DNA from: Deinococcus grandis
Lineage (GTDB): Bacteria; Deinococcota; Deinococci; Deinococcales; Deinococcaceae
Direction: 5' to 3'
Assembly (NCBI RefSeq): GCF_001485435.1
Contig: NZ_BCMS01000001.1
Coordinates: forward strand, 1,497,501 to 1,561,500
DNA: 64,000 nt
Position 1 is the stretch's first letter; every line of letters begins with the position of its first letter. Shown piece after piece: positions 8,674-16,794 of this stretch. The position numbers and the translations under genes are program-made. The notes under the pieces were generated by a model. The model saw only the letters and a list, made by a program, of their open reading frames with translations, searched no databases and was not told the DNA's origin.

Positions 8674-8854
8674 GATCCGCCCACCATATCCCGCCCCGCC
8701 AGAATCGATGTGAAATTTCCCGCATGGGCATGAGGTGGGCCTGCCGTGCGTCCCGGCGCGCCTCCACCCGCAGCGGCCCGCCCCGGAAGGCCCACACGCA
8801 GCCGCCCACGTGAACCAGATGAAGGAACCTTCACCCGACCAACCCGCCCGGCCG

Positions 8855-10138
8855 TCACCCCACGCTCAGGCGCACCCACAGCGCCAGCAGCCCCGCCAGC
8901 AGCACCGGTGGGGTCAGGCGCAGCCCGGCGCGCAGGTACTCGCCCCAGCCGACCTCCAGCCCCCGCCCGCGCAGGACGTGCAGCCACAGCAGCGTCGCCA
9001 GACTCCCGATCGGCGTGAGCTTCGGCCCGATATCCGCACCCACCACCGCGCCGAACACCAGCGCCTCACGCGCCGCGCCCTCCACGCCGCTGCCCTGGAT
9101 GCCCAGGATCGCCGTGAGCAGCGCCGGGAGGTTGTTCAGCCCCGCGCTGAGCCCCGCCACGCTGAGGCCCGACGCGAACACCGCCGCGCCCGTCCCGTGC
9201 GCCGCCCAGCCCGAGAGCCACGCCCCGTACGCGCCGGTCACGCCCGCACCGCGCAGGCCGTACACCACCGTGTACATCGCCAGACTGAACGCCACCACGT
9301 TCCACGGCGCGGCCCGCAGCACCGCCCGCGTCCCCACGTGGGCGCTGCGCGCCGCGACCACCCACACCAGCCCCGCGCACACCGCCACGACCGCGCTGAG
9401 GGGCACGCCCACCCCCTCGGCCAGGAACGCCCCGGCCAGCAGCAGCGGCGTGACCAGCCAGCCCGCGCGGAACACGCCCCACGACCGCACCGCGCTGCCG
9501 GGCGCGGGCAGATCCGCCACGTCATACCGGCGCGGCGGGGTCCGCCCATAGAACAGCAGCAGCGTCCCCAGGCATGCCGCGACCACCACCAGATTCACGG
9601 GCAGCATCACGCCCGCGTACCCGCCGAAACTGATGCGGAACGCGTCCGCCGCGATGATGTTCGTCAGGTTGCTGATCGTCAGCGGCAGACTCGCCGCGTC
9701 CACCACGAACCCCACCGCCACCGCCAGCGTCAACGTCGCCGCGCGGCTCACGCGCAGCGCGCCCGCCAGTTCCAGCACGATCGGCGTGAGGATCAGCACC
9801 CCACCGTCGTTCGCGAACAGCGCCGCCACCACCGCGCACAGCCCCACCAGCAGCGCCAGCAGCCGCCGACCACTCCCGCCCCCCCAGCGCGCCACGTGCA
9901 GCGCCGCCCAGCGGAACAGCCCCGCCGCGTCCAGCAGCAGACTCAGGACGATCAGGCCCACCAGCGTCAGCGTGGCGTTCCACGTGGCGCCCCAGAGGGT
10001 GGGCAGGTCCGATAGGTGCACCACGCCCGCCAGCAGCGCCACCACCGCGCCCAGCGTCGCGGCGCGCGCCGCCCCCAGCCCACGCGGCTGCCAGACCACC
10101 AGCGCCACGGTTCCCAGCACGATCAGCACCGCCAACAT
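8855..10138 (-). CDS. ArsB-family anion transporter (arsenite efflux pump type)
   Basis: 427 residues, about 11-12 membrane segments. Hallmarks match ArsB: FANDGGVLILTPI at about 108, SNLTNIIAAD in the middle, and GADIGPKLTPIGSLATLLWLHVL-like sequence near 370. The start ATG 10138 follows TAGAGT (10146-10151) by 7 bases, so the longer in-frame start at 10189 is rejected. ArsB exports arsenite or antimonite, driven by the proton gradient or by ArsA. No arsR, arsC or arsA is adjacent, so arsenic resistance is inferred from the protein only; another anion is possible. Confidence 0.85.
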   Translation of the reverse strand: MLAVLIVLGTVALVVWQPRGLGAARAATLGAVVALLAGVVHLSDLPTLWGATWNATLTLVGLIVLSLLLDAAGLFRWAALHVARWGGGSGRRLLALLVGLCAVVAALFANDGGVLILTPIVLELAGALRVSRAATLTLAVAVGFVVDAASLPLTISNLTNIIAADAFRISFGGYAGVMLPVNLVVVAACLGTLLLFYGRTPPRRYDVADLPAPGSAVRSWGVFRAGWLVTPLLLAGAFLAEGVGVPLSAVVAVCAGLVWVVAARSAHVGTRAVLRAAPWNVVAFSLAMYTVVYGLRGAGVTGAYGAWLSGWAAHGTGAAVFASGLSVAGLSAGLNNLPALLTAILGIQGSGVEGAAREALVFGAVVGADIGPKLTPIGSLATLLWLHVLRGRGLEVGWGEYLRAGLRLTPPVLLAGLLALWVRLSVG

Positions 10139-10221
10139 GACGGGCACTCTAGCGGCCCGGGTGGCCAGGGACGGGGGTCCTCCCTTCATGAGTCAGGGAG
10201 GGTCGGGTGCCCTATACCGAA

Positions 10222-11190
10222 TCAGACCGGTTTCAGTCCGCCCAGCGTCACCCAGCCCAGCGCCAGCAGGGCCAGTCCCGCCACCCCGAAGCCACCCAGC
10301 AGCGCCCCGACCACCCCCGGTGCCATCGCCGCCGCGTGCTCCAGCTGCGCCGCCACCGCCGGGTCCCCCACCGACTCGCCCAGCGTCAGCGCTGCCGGGA
10401 GGTGCCCCGCCAGCCGCGCCCGGCGGCGCGGCACCGGCGCGAACGGCAGATGAGTCGGCGTCCGCAGACCCAGCGCCGGGACCAGCAGCAGACCCGCCAC
10501 GACCGGCTGCCCCAGCGCCATCCCTGCCCCGGCCAGCGCCGCGCCCAATACGCCCGCCAGGAGCCGGGAACGACGGCGCGTGAGCTGCAGCGCACCCCGC
10601 CACCACGGAGCCCCCAGCGGAGACGCGCGGCGCAGCCTGGGTGCCCAGCGACGCGGCGGCAGCCGCCCATCGGCGTCCACGTCCGGCACGGGCAGCCCGA
10701 ACCGTTGCGCCCCGGCCCGCACCGCCTCCACCTCCAGCTGCACGAGCAGGCGTGGGGGCAGATCGTCCGCGAGCGTCCGCGCCCAGTGCCACCCGGCCCC
10801 CAGCACGACCAGCGCGGCCCCCACCGGCAGCATGACCGGGTGCAGCAGGGCCAGCAGCGGCAGCGCCGCCAGAGCCGTGACTGGCCACCCGGACCGCCCG
10901 GCCAGCCGCCGGACATGCTGCACGCCGCGCGGCATCCGGCCACCCGCGCCCAGCCACGGCAGGCTCAGCGCCAGCGGCCACAGCGGCGCACTCCAGGCCA
11001 GCAGGACCACACACAGAACCAGGCCGGGCAGCAGGGGCCACACGCTGAGCACCGCCACGCCCGCGCAGCCCAGCAGGAACGCCAGCATCAGCGGCACGCC
11101 GCCCAGCCGCCACGCACTCCACGTCCACGCCAGCTCCTGCCGCGCCGACCGCCACCACCAGACCAGCCACGCACGGTCGGCGGGGGTCAC
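10222..11190 (-). CDS. ABC exporter permease-like membrane protein
   Basis: 322 residues from GTG 11190, which overlaps the stop of the ATPase gene as GTGA. Hydrophobic segments lie near the N-terminus (after WWWRSARQELAW), at about 95-135, at 215-250, and at the C-terminus (VVGALLGGFGVAGLALLALGW). The rest is Arg-rich. I do not recognise a specific family. Coupling to the ATPase makes it the membrane partner of a two-component exporter. Its substrate is unknown. Confidence 0.72.
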   Translation of the reverse strand: MTPADRAWLVWWWRSARQELAWTWSAWRLGGVPLMLAFLLGCAGVAVLSVWPLLPGLVLCVVLLAWSAPLWPLALSLPWLGAGGRMPRGVQHVRRLAGRSGWPVTALAALPLLALLHPVMLPVGAALVVLGAGWHWARTLADDLPPRLLVQLEVEAVRAGAQRFGLPVPDVDADGRLPPRRWAPRLRRASPLGAPWWRGALQLTRRRSRLLAGVLGAALAGAGMALGQPVVAGLLLVPALGLRTPTHLPFAPVPRRRARLAGHLPAALTLGESVGDPAVAAQLEHAAAMAPGVVGALLGGFGVAGLALLALGWVTLGGLKPV

Positions 11191-11828
11191 GCGGGCTCCA
11201 GGGTCACGCGGCGGACCGGCAGCCTCGCGAGTTCCTCGCCGTGAGTCGTGACGATCAGCGCCCCACCCGCCGCCGCCCGCGCCCGGATCGCGTCCAGCAG
11301 CGCCACGCGCGAGGTGGTGTCCAGCGTTCCGAACGGTTCGTCCAGCAGCGTCAGCGCGCAGCCCAGCCCCAGCGCGCCGCTCAGCGCGACCTTCTGCCGC
11401 GTGCCGCGCGACAGCTCGGCGGGCCACGCGTCCAGCCAGCGCGACAGCCCCAGCGAGTCCGCCAGTGCCAGCAGCGGCGCGGCCGGGCGGGTCCACAGCG
11501 CCGCCAGGAACGTCAGGCCCTCCGCGACCGTCAGGTCGTCCGGCAGGGCCGCGTCCGTCGGGACCCACGCCGTGTCCGCCCGCGTGCCCCGCGAACCCGG
11601 CGCGCCGCCCAGCACCCGCACCTCGCCGCCCGGTCGCTCCCCGGCCAGGACGTGCAGCAGGGTCGTCTTGCCCGCCCCGTTCGGCCCCCACAGGTGCAGC
11701 ACCTCGCCGGGCTGCAGATTCAGTTCCGGAACGCGCGCGAGGGGCCGCCCCGCGACCTCCAGCGTGAACGGCGGGGCGGCGAGGATCGGCGGAGCAGCGA
11801 GGGACATCGCGTCCAGGTACGCCCCCAC
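11187..11828 (-). CDS. ABC transporter ATP-binding protein
   Basis: 213 residues. Walker A GPNGAGKTTL, the signature LSRGTRQKVALSGAL, Walker B LTLLDEPFGTLD and the switch histidine in VTTHGEE are all present. It is a short, single-domain ATPase of the CcmA/ABC-2 exporter kind. The start may be GTG 11828 or ATG 11807 (MSLAAPPI); neither has a strong ribosome binding site. A TACCGT box at 11844-11849 could be its -10. Transcribed divergently from the EEP gene. Confidence 0.9.
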   Translation of the reverse strand: MGAYLDAMSLAAPPILAAPPFTLEVAGRPLARVPELNLQPGEVLHLWGPNGAGKTTLLHVLAGERPGGEVRVLGGAPGSRGTRADTAWVPTDAALPDDLTVAEGLTFLAALWTRPAAPLLALADSLGLSRWLDAWPAELSRGTRQKVALSGALGLGCALTLLDEPFGTLDTTSRVALLDAIRARAAAGGALIVTTHGEELARLPVRRVTLEPA

Positions 11829-11902
11829 GCCGCTGCCCGTTCCAGACGGTACCCCCGGCCGCCTGTTGAACCCGGTGCAGGGTGCCGTATCCTGCTCGCA
11901 CC

Positions 11903-12979
11903 ATGAACCGAATCCTGACGCGGTGGCTGCCGCGCCTCCTGGCTGGCCTGATCGTCCTCGTTGCCGTCTTGGCGGGCGTCGTGTATGCCCTGACCGACCA
12001 CCCGAAACCCGAACAGGCCGCCGACCTGACCTGCCCCGCCACGGCCCCCACCCTGAAGGCCGGGCAGGACGTGCGCGTCATGAACTGGAACGTGCAGTAC
12101 CTCGCCGGGCGCGGGTACGTGTTCTTCTACGACACCCTCGCCGGGGACGGCCCCGACACCCGCCCCAGCCCCCAGAGCATCGCCCGGACCCTGGGGGAGG
12201 TCACGCAGGCCATCCGCGAGGAGAACCCCGACCTCGTCCTGCTGCAGGAGGTGGACCGGGACAGCAGGCGCACCGACTACGCCGATCAGCTGGCCCTGAT
12301 CCAGGCGAAACTGGACGGCGCGTACCCGTGCGCCGCCACCACGTACTACCACCGCGCGACGTTCGTGCCGCACCCCAGCATCATGGGCAGGGTGGGCCTG
12401 AGCCTGTCCACGCTCAGCCGGTACCGCATGGACAGCGCCACCCGCTACCAGCTGCCGCGCATCTGCGGGGACCCCGTCACGGTCGCGTTCAACTTCAAAC
12501 GCGCCGTGCTGGGCGTGACCCTGCCCGTGCAGGGCGGCCAGCCCCTGAGTGTCTTCAACACCCACATGGACGCCTTCGCGCAGGGCTGCGACACCATGCG
12601 GAGGCAGGTGGCGTTCATCGGTGACCTGCTCGGCCGCACGAGCGCCCCCTGGGTGATCGGCGGGGACTTCAACCTCCTGGGCACCCGCGCCGCGTACGAC
12701 CGCCTGCGCGACCGCGAGAAGGCGTACTTCAACCCCGACACCGAACTCGCCCCCCTGACCGCCAAGTACGCGTCGTTCCCCAGCCCCGCCCAGATCGACA
12801 GCGGCAACCCCGCGTTCATCACCCACTACCCCAACGACCCCGCCGTCGGCAAACCCGACCGGACCATCGACTACTACTTCTACTCGGCGGGCCTGAACCA
12901 TGGCGCCGAACGCGTCCGGCAGGACGACCCGAAGATCAGCGACCACTACGCGCTGCTGACCACCCTCACCCTGCCCTGA
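11903..12979 (+). CDS. Membrane-anchored endonuclease/exonuclease/phosphatase family protein
   Basis: 358 residues from ATG 11903, 9 bases after TATCCT (11888-11893). An N-terminal membrane segment or uncleaved signal (residues 9-29) is followed by the full EEP motif series: MNWNVQYL, LLQEVDRDSR, FNTHMDAF, IGGDFNLL, DRTIDYYF and SDHYALL. These supply the metal-binding and catalytic Asn, Glu, Asp and His residues. It should hydrolyse a phosphodiester or phosphate outside the cytoplasm, for example a lipid, sugar phosphate or extracellular DNA; the substrate cannot be told from sequence. A strong terminator follows. Confidence 0.88.
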   Translation: MNRILTRWLPRLLAGLIVLVAVLAGVVYALTDHPKPEQAADLTCPATAPTLKAGQDVRVMNWNVQYLAGRGYVFFYDTLAGDGPDTRPSPQSIARTLGEVTQAIREENPDLVLLQEVDRDSRRTDYADQLALIQAKLDGAYPCAATTYYHRATFVPHPSIMGRVGLSLSTLSRYRMDSATRYQLPRICGDPVTVAFNFKRAVLGVTLPVQGGQPLSVFNTHMDAFAQGCDTMRRQVAFIGDLLGRTSAPWVIGGDFNLLGTRAAYDRLRDREKAYFNPDTELAPLTAKYASFPSPAQIDSGNPAFITHYPNDPAVGKPDRTIDYYFYSAGLNHGAERVRQDDPKISDHYALLTTLTLP

Positions 12980-12995
12980 CCGCAGACCAATCAGG

Positions 12996-13032
12996 GGGGG
13001 CGGAGGTCGTGTACACCTCCGCCCCCGCTTTT
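12996..13032 (+). terminator. Rho-independent terminator
   Basis: A 12-bp perfect GC stem (12996-13007 with 13015-13026), 7-nt loop, then GCTTTT. It ends the EEP gene transcript and may also serve the convergent gene at 13046. Confidence 0.9.
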
Positions 13033-13045
13033 CAGAGCGCAGCGG

Positions 13046-13465
13046 TCAGTGGTCGTCCGGACCGACCGGCTCGATGGGGAAGATGCGGTCCGCGAAGGCC
13101 TCCAGTCCCCGCGCGCCCGCCCGGCCCTGACACGCCTCCGTGGGCGTGCACAGCGTCACGTACCGCGTCCGGCGCGCCGCGATCGTCACCCGGTACATCA
13201 ACGCCTCCGAGCGACTGCGGGTGTAGTGGCACAGGTCGCAGTGCAGCGCGTTCCTGCCCTTCTGCTCGATGGGCGTGAACTCCGCCAGCTGATTCCCGTG
13301 CACCAGTGCCAGCCGCCCATCCGCGACCGGGTACAGGCCCAGGGTGGGCGGCGCGCCCGAATCCCGCTCGCCGAACAGTTCACGGTGCGTCCCGGGGAAC
13401 AGTTCCCGCAGCAGATCCTGCACGCTGTGCGCCTGCTCACGGGTCTTGCGGTGCGGATCATTCAT
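13046..13465 (-). CDS. Small protein with a four-cysteine zinc-finger-like C-terminus
   Basis: 139 residues from ATG 13465, 7 bases after TACACT (13473-13478). The N-terminal half is polar; the C-terminal half holds HCDLCHYTRSRSE, then YVTLC and EACQG. The spacing (C-X2-C, about 28 residues, C-X5-C) suggests a treble-clef or ribbon zinc site. It resembles the C-terminal zinc finger of EF-G-binding (FusB-type) proteins, but this is only a resemblance. Transcribed divergently from recO with 86 bases between starts. Confidence 0.65.
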   Translation of the reverse strand: MNDPHRKTREQAHSVQDLLRELFPGTHRELFGERDSGAPPTLGLYPVADGRLALVHGNQLAEFTPIEQKGRNALHCDLCHYTRSRSEALMYRVTIAARRTRYVTLCTPTEACQGRAGARGLEAFADRIFPIEPVGPDDH

Positions 13466-13551
13466 GAGAGGCAGTGTAGGGCCACCCGCCGCCCCCGATG
13501 GTGGAAAGAGGCACAGCCCCGGCGCGCCCCCCGGCGCTATCCTGGGCACCA

Positions 13552-14286
13552 GTGAGGTCTCGAACCGCCAACCGCAGTGGCATCGTCATCCGGCGGCGCG
13601 TGACGCCCGCCGGGGACATCCTCGTCACCCTGCTGACCCCGCAGGGCAAACTGAAGGCCGTCGCGCGCGGCGGCGTGCGCGGGCCGTTGTCCAGCCGCCT
13701 GAACCTCTTCCATCACGTGGGCATGCAGGTGTACCAGGGACCGCAGAACGACCTCGCCAGCGTGCAGCAGGCCGTGCTGGAGGGCGCGCTGCCCACCTTG
13801 GCGCAGCCCGAACGGTACGCCTTCGCGCACCTGCTGGCCGAGTTCGCCGAGGCGCTGTACCAGGAAGGGGAATTCAGCGAGCAGGCCTTCGAGCTGTTCG
13901 CGGGCGCCCTGCGCGGCGTCGCGCACCAGCCGGACCCGGAATGGGTGGCGCTCGTCATGAGCTACAAACTCCTGGCCCTGGCGGGGTTCATCCCGCAGAC
14001 GGCCCGCTGCGCCCGCTGCGCGCAGGATCACCCCACGCACCCCGACCCGCTCGGCGGCCAGCTGCTGTGCGGCAGTTGCGCGGCGCTGCCTGCCTACCCG
14101 GACCCCAGCCTGGACTTCCTGCGGAACGTCGCCCGCCGCACCGTCCGCGCCAGCATGGACGCCCCCCTGCCCGCCGAGCAGCGCCCCGCGCTGTGGCGCG
14201 CCCTGGAACGCTTCGTGACAGTGCAGATCGGCAGCGTCCACTCCTGGCGGCAACTCGTGCCCACCGGCACGGCCCTCAGCGCGTAG
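13552..14286 (+). CDS. recO: DNA repair protein RecO
   Basis: 244 residues from GTG 13552, 8 bases after TATCCT (13538-13543). The start VRSRTANRSGIVIRRRV and most of the body look very close to the D. radiodurans RecO I recall. An OB fold (about 1-80) is followed by a helical region and a zinc-binding CARC...CGSC set near 158-185. RecO loads RecA through RecFOR and anneals single strands coated by SSB. In Deinococcus, which lacks RecBC, this is a main recombinational repair route. Convergent with rsmE, 10 bases apart. Confidence 0.95.
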   Translation: MRSRTANRSGIVIRRRVTPAGDILVTLLTPQGKLKAVARGGVRGPLSSRLNLFHHVGMQVYQGPQNDLASVQQAVLEGALPTLAQPERYAFAHLLAEFAEALYQEGEFSEQAFELFAGALRGVAHQPDPEWVALVMSYKLLALAGFIPQTARCARCAQDHPTHPDPLGGQLLCGSCAALPAYPDPSLDFLRNVARRTVRASMDAPLPAEQRPALWRALERFVTVQIGSVHSWRQLVPTGTALSA

Positions 14287-14296
14287 GGGAGAGGAC

Positions 14297-15010
14297 CTAC
14301 AGCCCCAGTGCGGCGATGGCCCCCAGCAGCGCCACGGGGGCCGTCTCCGCGCGGAGGATGCGTGGGCCGAGCGTGACGGCGTGCGCGCCGCCCTGTACGA
14401 GCGTCTGCACCTCGGCGTCGGTCAGGCCGCCTTCCGGGCCGGTGATGATCGTGACCGGGGCGTCCCAGGTGACGACGTCGGCCACGCGGACTTTCGAGCC
14501 GGGCTGCGCGACGAGCGTCAGGCCCTCCGGCTGGAAGCGGGCCAGCGGCACCGGGGCCAGGACGGGGGGGACGACGGCGCGGCGGGACTGCTTCGCGGCC
14601 TCCTGCGCCACGCGGTTCAGGCGCACGAGTTTCTGATCGCCGATCTCGCGGACGTCCGCGCGGGCGGTCACGAGCAGCTGGATCTGCGCGGCGCCCAGTT
14701 CGGTCGCGGCGCGCACCACGTCGGACAGCTTGTCGGCCTTCAGCAGCGCCACCGCGACGGTTAGCGGCCAGGGGGTCTCGGCGGCTCCCTCGATGGCGTC
14801 GCCCAGGGTCAGCACGGCGCGCACCTCGTTCAGTTCGGCGATCTCGGCCAGGGCTTCCGCGCCGCGCCCGTCGAACACGCGCACGGTGTCGCCCGCGTTC
14901 AGGCGCAGGACGTGCAGGTGCCGCGCCTCGCCCGGCCCGAGCGTCATGGTGTCCGTCAGGGCGTCCACCCGCAGGCGGTGCCGGGGCAGCCTCGCAGGGG
15001 CGTCCGTCAT
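14297..15010 (-). CDS. rsmE: 16S rRNA (uracil1498-N3)-methyltransferase RsmE
   Basis: 237 residues from ATG 15010, whose ATGA overlaps the prmA stop. The N-terminal PUA-like domain includes GEARHLHVLRLNAGD. The SPOUT-class C-terminal domain has LLVTARADVR, IITGPEGGLTDAEV and LGPRILRAETAPV, which form the knotted SAM site. It methylates the 3' domain of 16S rRNA. Coupled to prmA, so two ribosome-modifying methyltransferases are made together. Confidence 0.94.
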   Translation of the reverse strand: MTDAPARLPRHRLRVDALTDTMTLGPGEARHLHVLRLNAGDTVRVFDGRGAEALAEIAELNEVRAVLTLGDAIEGAAETPWPLTVAVALLKADKLSDVVRAATELGAAQIQLLVTARADVREIGDQKLVRLNRVAQEAAKQSRRAVVPPVLAPVPLARFQPEGLTLVAQPGSKVRVADVVTWDAPVTIITGPEGGLTDAEVQTLVQGGAHAVTLGPRILRAETAPVALLGAIAALGL

Positions 15011-15819
15011 TCGCCCGCGCGGGCGGTCACGAGCGCCCACTCGCCATCCGTGCGGACCTGCACGTCCGTGAACCCCTCGCGGTCCAGCGCGCCTTGCACC
15101 AGCGGCAGCTTCCCGGTCAGGATGCCGGTCAGGATCAGTGGTCCGCCGGGGCGCAGGTGTCCCACGTACGCCCCGACCAGCAGGTCGTGCAGTTCCGCGT
15201 ACAGGTTCGCCACGAGCACGTCGAACACGCCGTCCGCGACCACGTCACCCGGCAGGTCGTCGCCCAGCGTCCCCACCATGAACGCCGTCCGGCCTTCCGG
15301 CACCGCGTTGTCCCGCGCGTTCTCCTCGGCAATCGGGATCGTGATCGGGTCGATATCCACGCCCAGCGCGTACTCCGCGCCCAGCAGCGCGCCCGCGATC
15401 GCCAGCACGCCACTCCCGGTCCCGACGTCCAGGATGGTCTGCCCGTCCAGGTTCAGGTCCGATAGGGCCTCCACCGCCATGCGGGTCGTCGCGTGGTGCC
15501 CCGTCCCGAAGGCCATCCCCGGCTCGATGACCAGTCCCACCTGCGTGGCTGGAATCTCGGCGCGCAGCCACGGCGGCACGATCGTCACGCGGCCCGCCTG
15601 CACCGGGCGCAGGTTCGCCTTGAACTCCGCCAGCCAGTCCTGATCCGCCTCCTGCCGCCACTCGCCGTCCCGGATCGCCTCGGGCAGCTCGGTCTCCTCG
15701 TCGAAGTACGCGCGGATCAGCCCGGCACGTTCCTCCAGACCGGTCGCCCCGGCCTCCCACAGCAGGTCGAGGTGATCCTCGCGCGTCTCGAACGTTCCCG
15801 GAAGGTGATACACCAGCAT
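15007..15819 (-). CDS. prmA: Ribosomal protein L11 methyltransferase PrmA
   Basis: 270 residues from ATG 15819. The class I SAM site is DVGTGSGVLAIAGALLG with FGTGHHATTRMA just before it, and NLYAELH lies in the substrate region. The enzyme trimethylates amino groups of ribosomal protein L11. TACACT (15826-15831) lies 6 bases before the ATG. A GGAGGG touches the ATG and is too close to act as a ribosome binding site, so leaderless translation is favoured. Confidence 0.94.
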   Translation of the reverse strand: MLVYHLPGTFETREDHLDLLWEAGATGLEERAGLIRAYFDEETELPEAIRDGEWRQEADQDWLAEFKANLRPVQAGRVTIVPPWLRAEIPATQVGLVIEPGMAFGTGHHATTRMAVEALSDLNLDGQTILDVGTGSGVLAIAGALLGAEYALGVDIDPITIPIAEENARDNAVPEGRTAFMVGTLGDDLPGDVVADGVFDVLVANLYAELHDLLVGAYVGHLRPGGPLILTGILTGKLPLVQGALDREGFTDVQVRTDGEWALVTARAGE

Positions 15820-15825
15820 CCCTCC

Positions 15826-15891
15826 AGTGTACCCGCGTCGTCCGCACGTCTGCACGCCGGGCACGCCCCGCGCGGGAGCCGCACCTATACT
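15826..15891. promoter_or_regulatory. Divergent leaderless promoters of prmA and proC
   Basis: TACACT (minus, 15826-15831) faces prmA and TATACT (plus, 15886-15891) faces proC. Each is 6-7 bases from its start codon, so both transcripts would begin at or next to the start codon. Confidence 0.75.
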
Positions 15892-15898
15892 GGCGCGC

Positions 15899-16690
15899 AT
15901 GAAGCTCGCGATCGTCGGCGTCGGCAAACTCGGACTGGCCCTGCTGGAGGGCGTCACCGCCCAGGGCGTCCTGCCCCCCGCAGAGATCGGCCTGCTCGAC
16001 GCGAACGCCGCCCGCGCGCAGGACATCGCCGCCCGCACCGGCGCCCGCGTCATCACCCAGGCGGACCTGGGCCGCGCCGAACGCATCCTGATCAGCCTGC
16101 AACCCCGCGTGTTCCCCGAGGCCGCCGAGTGGCTCGCGCAACCGAGCGCCGGGTACATCAGCACCATGGCCGGCGTGCCCGTCTCGGCCCTCACGCGCCG
16201 CCTGGGCACCAAGCGCGTCGTGCGGGTCATGCCGAACCTCGCCGCGACCATCGGGCACAGCCAGACCGCCGTCACCGGCCCCAAAGAGGCCGGGGACGCC
16301 GGGGACCTCGCCTTCGCGCACCAGATCTTCGACGCGGTCGGCGACGCCTACGACCTCCCCGAACACCTGTTCAACGCCTTCACCGGCATGAGCGCCAGCG
16401 GCCCCGCCTACGTCGCCGTCGTCGCCGAGGCCCTCGCGGACGGCGGCGTCCGCATGGGCCTCCCGCGCCCCCTGGCGAACGAACTCGCCGCGAAACTCCT
16501 GATCGCCACCGGCGAACTCGTCCAGCGCCGCGCCCACCCCGCCCTCCTCAAGGACGAGGTCGCCAGCCCCGGCGGCACCACCATCGCCGGTCTGGCCGCC
16601 CTCGAAGCCGCCGGGGTGCGCGGCGGCCTCATCGAAGCGGTCGTGCAGGCCACCCGGCGCGGCACCGAACTCGGCAAAGACCAGGACTGA
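15899..16690 (+). CDS. proC: Pyrroline-5-carboxylate reductase
   Basis: 263 residues from ATG 15899. It makes proline from pyrroline-5-carboxylate with NAD(P)H. The Rossmann motif GVGKLG is at residues 7-12, VMPNLAA in the middle, and the family signature region SASGPAYVAVVAEAL with SPGGTTIAGLAALE near 220. Monocistronic: the promoter is TATACT 7 bases upstream, and a word-repeat hairpin follows the gene. Confidence 0.94.
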   Translation: MKLAIVGVGKLGLALLEGVTAQGVLPPAEIGLLDANAARAQDIAARTGARVITQADLGRAERILISLQPRVFPEAAEWLAQPSAGYISTMAGVPVSALTRRLGTKRVVRVMPNLAATIGHSQTAVTGPKEAGDAGDLAFAHQIFDAVGDAYDLPEHLFNAFTGMSASGPAYVAVVAEALADGGVRMGLPRPLANELAAKLLIATGELVQRRAHPALLKDEVASPGGTTIAGLAALEAAGVRGGLIEAVVQATRRGTELGKDQD

Positions 16691-16723
16691 ACACTGCTGT
16701 CAAAAGGGTCTAAGCGTCTAAGA

Positions 16724-16765
16724 GTCAAAGGGTCTAAGTGGATGGCCTCCCTTAGACCCTTCGAC
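16724..16765. terminator. Word-repeat hairpin between proC and bshC
   Basis: GGGTCTAAG (16730-16738) pairs with CTTAGACCC (16751-16759), and the stem extends to GTC/GAC with one mismatch. Extra copies of the word (GTCTAAG at 16713-16720, TTAGACTC near 16768) make alternative foldings possible. It probably terminates both convergent genes. Confidence 0.65.
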
Positions 16766-16794
16766 GGTTAGACTCTCGACCCCTTTCGAACCCG

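Noticed and set aside
8670..8855. A minus-strand frame before truD that ends in a GTGA overlap, like the mini-ORFs
   Set aside because: It could start only at a GTG about 165 bases upstream with no -10 at leaderless spacing, and truD has its own -10 9 bases before its start.
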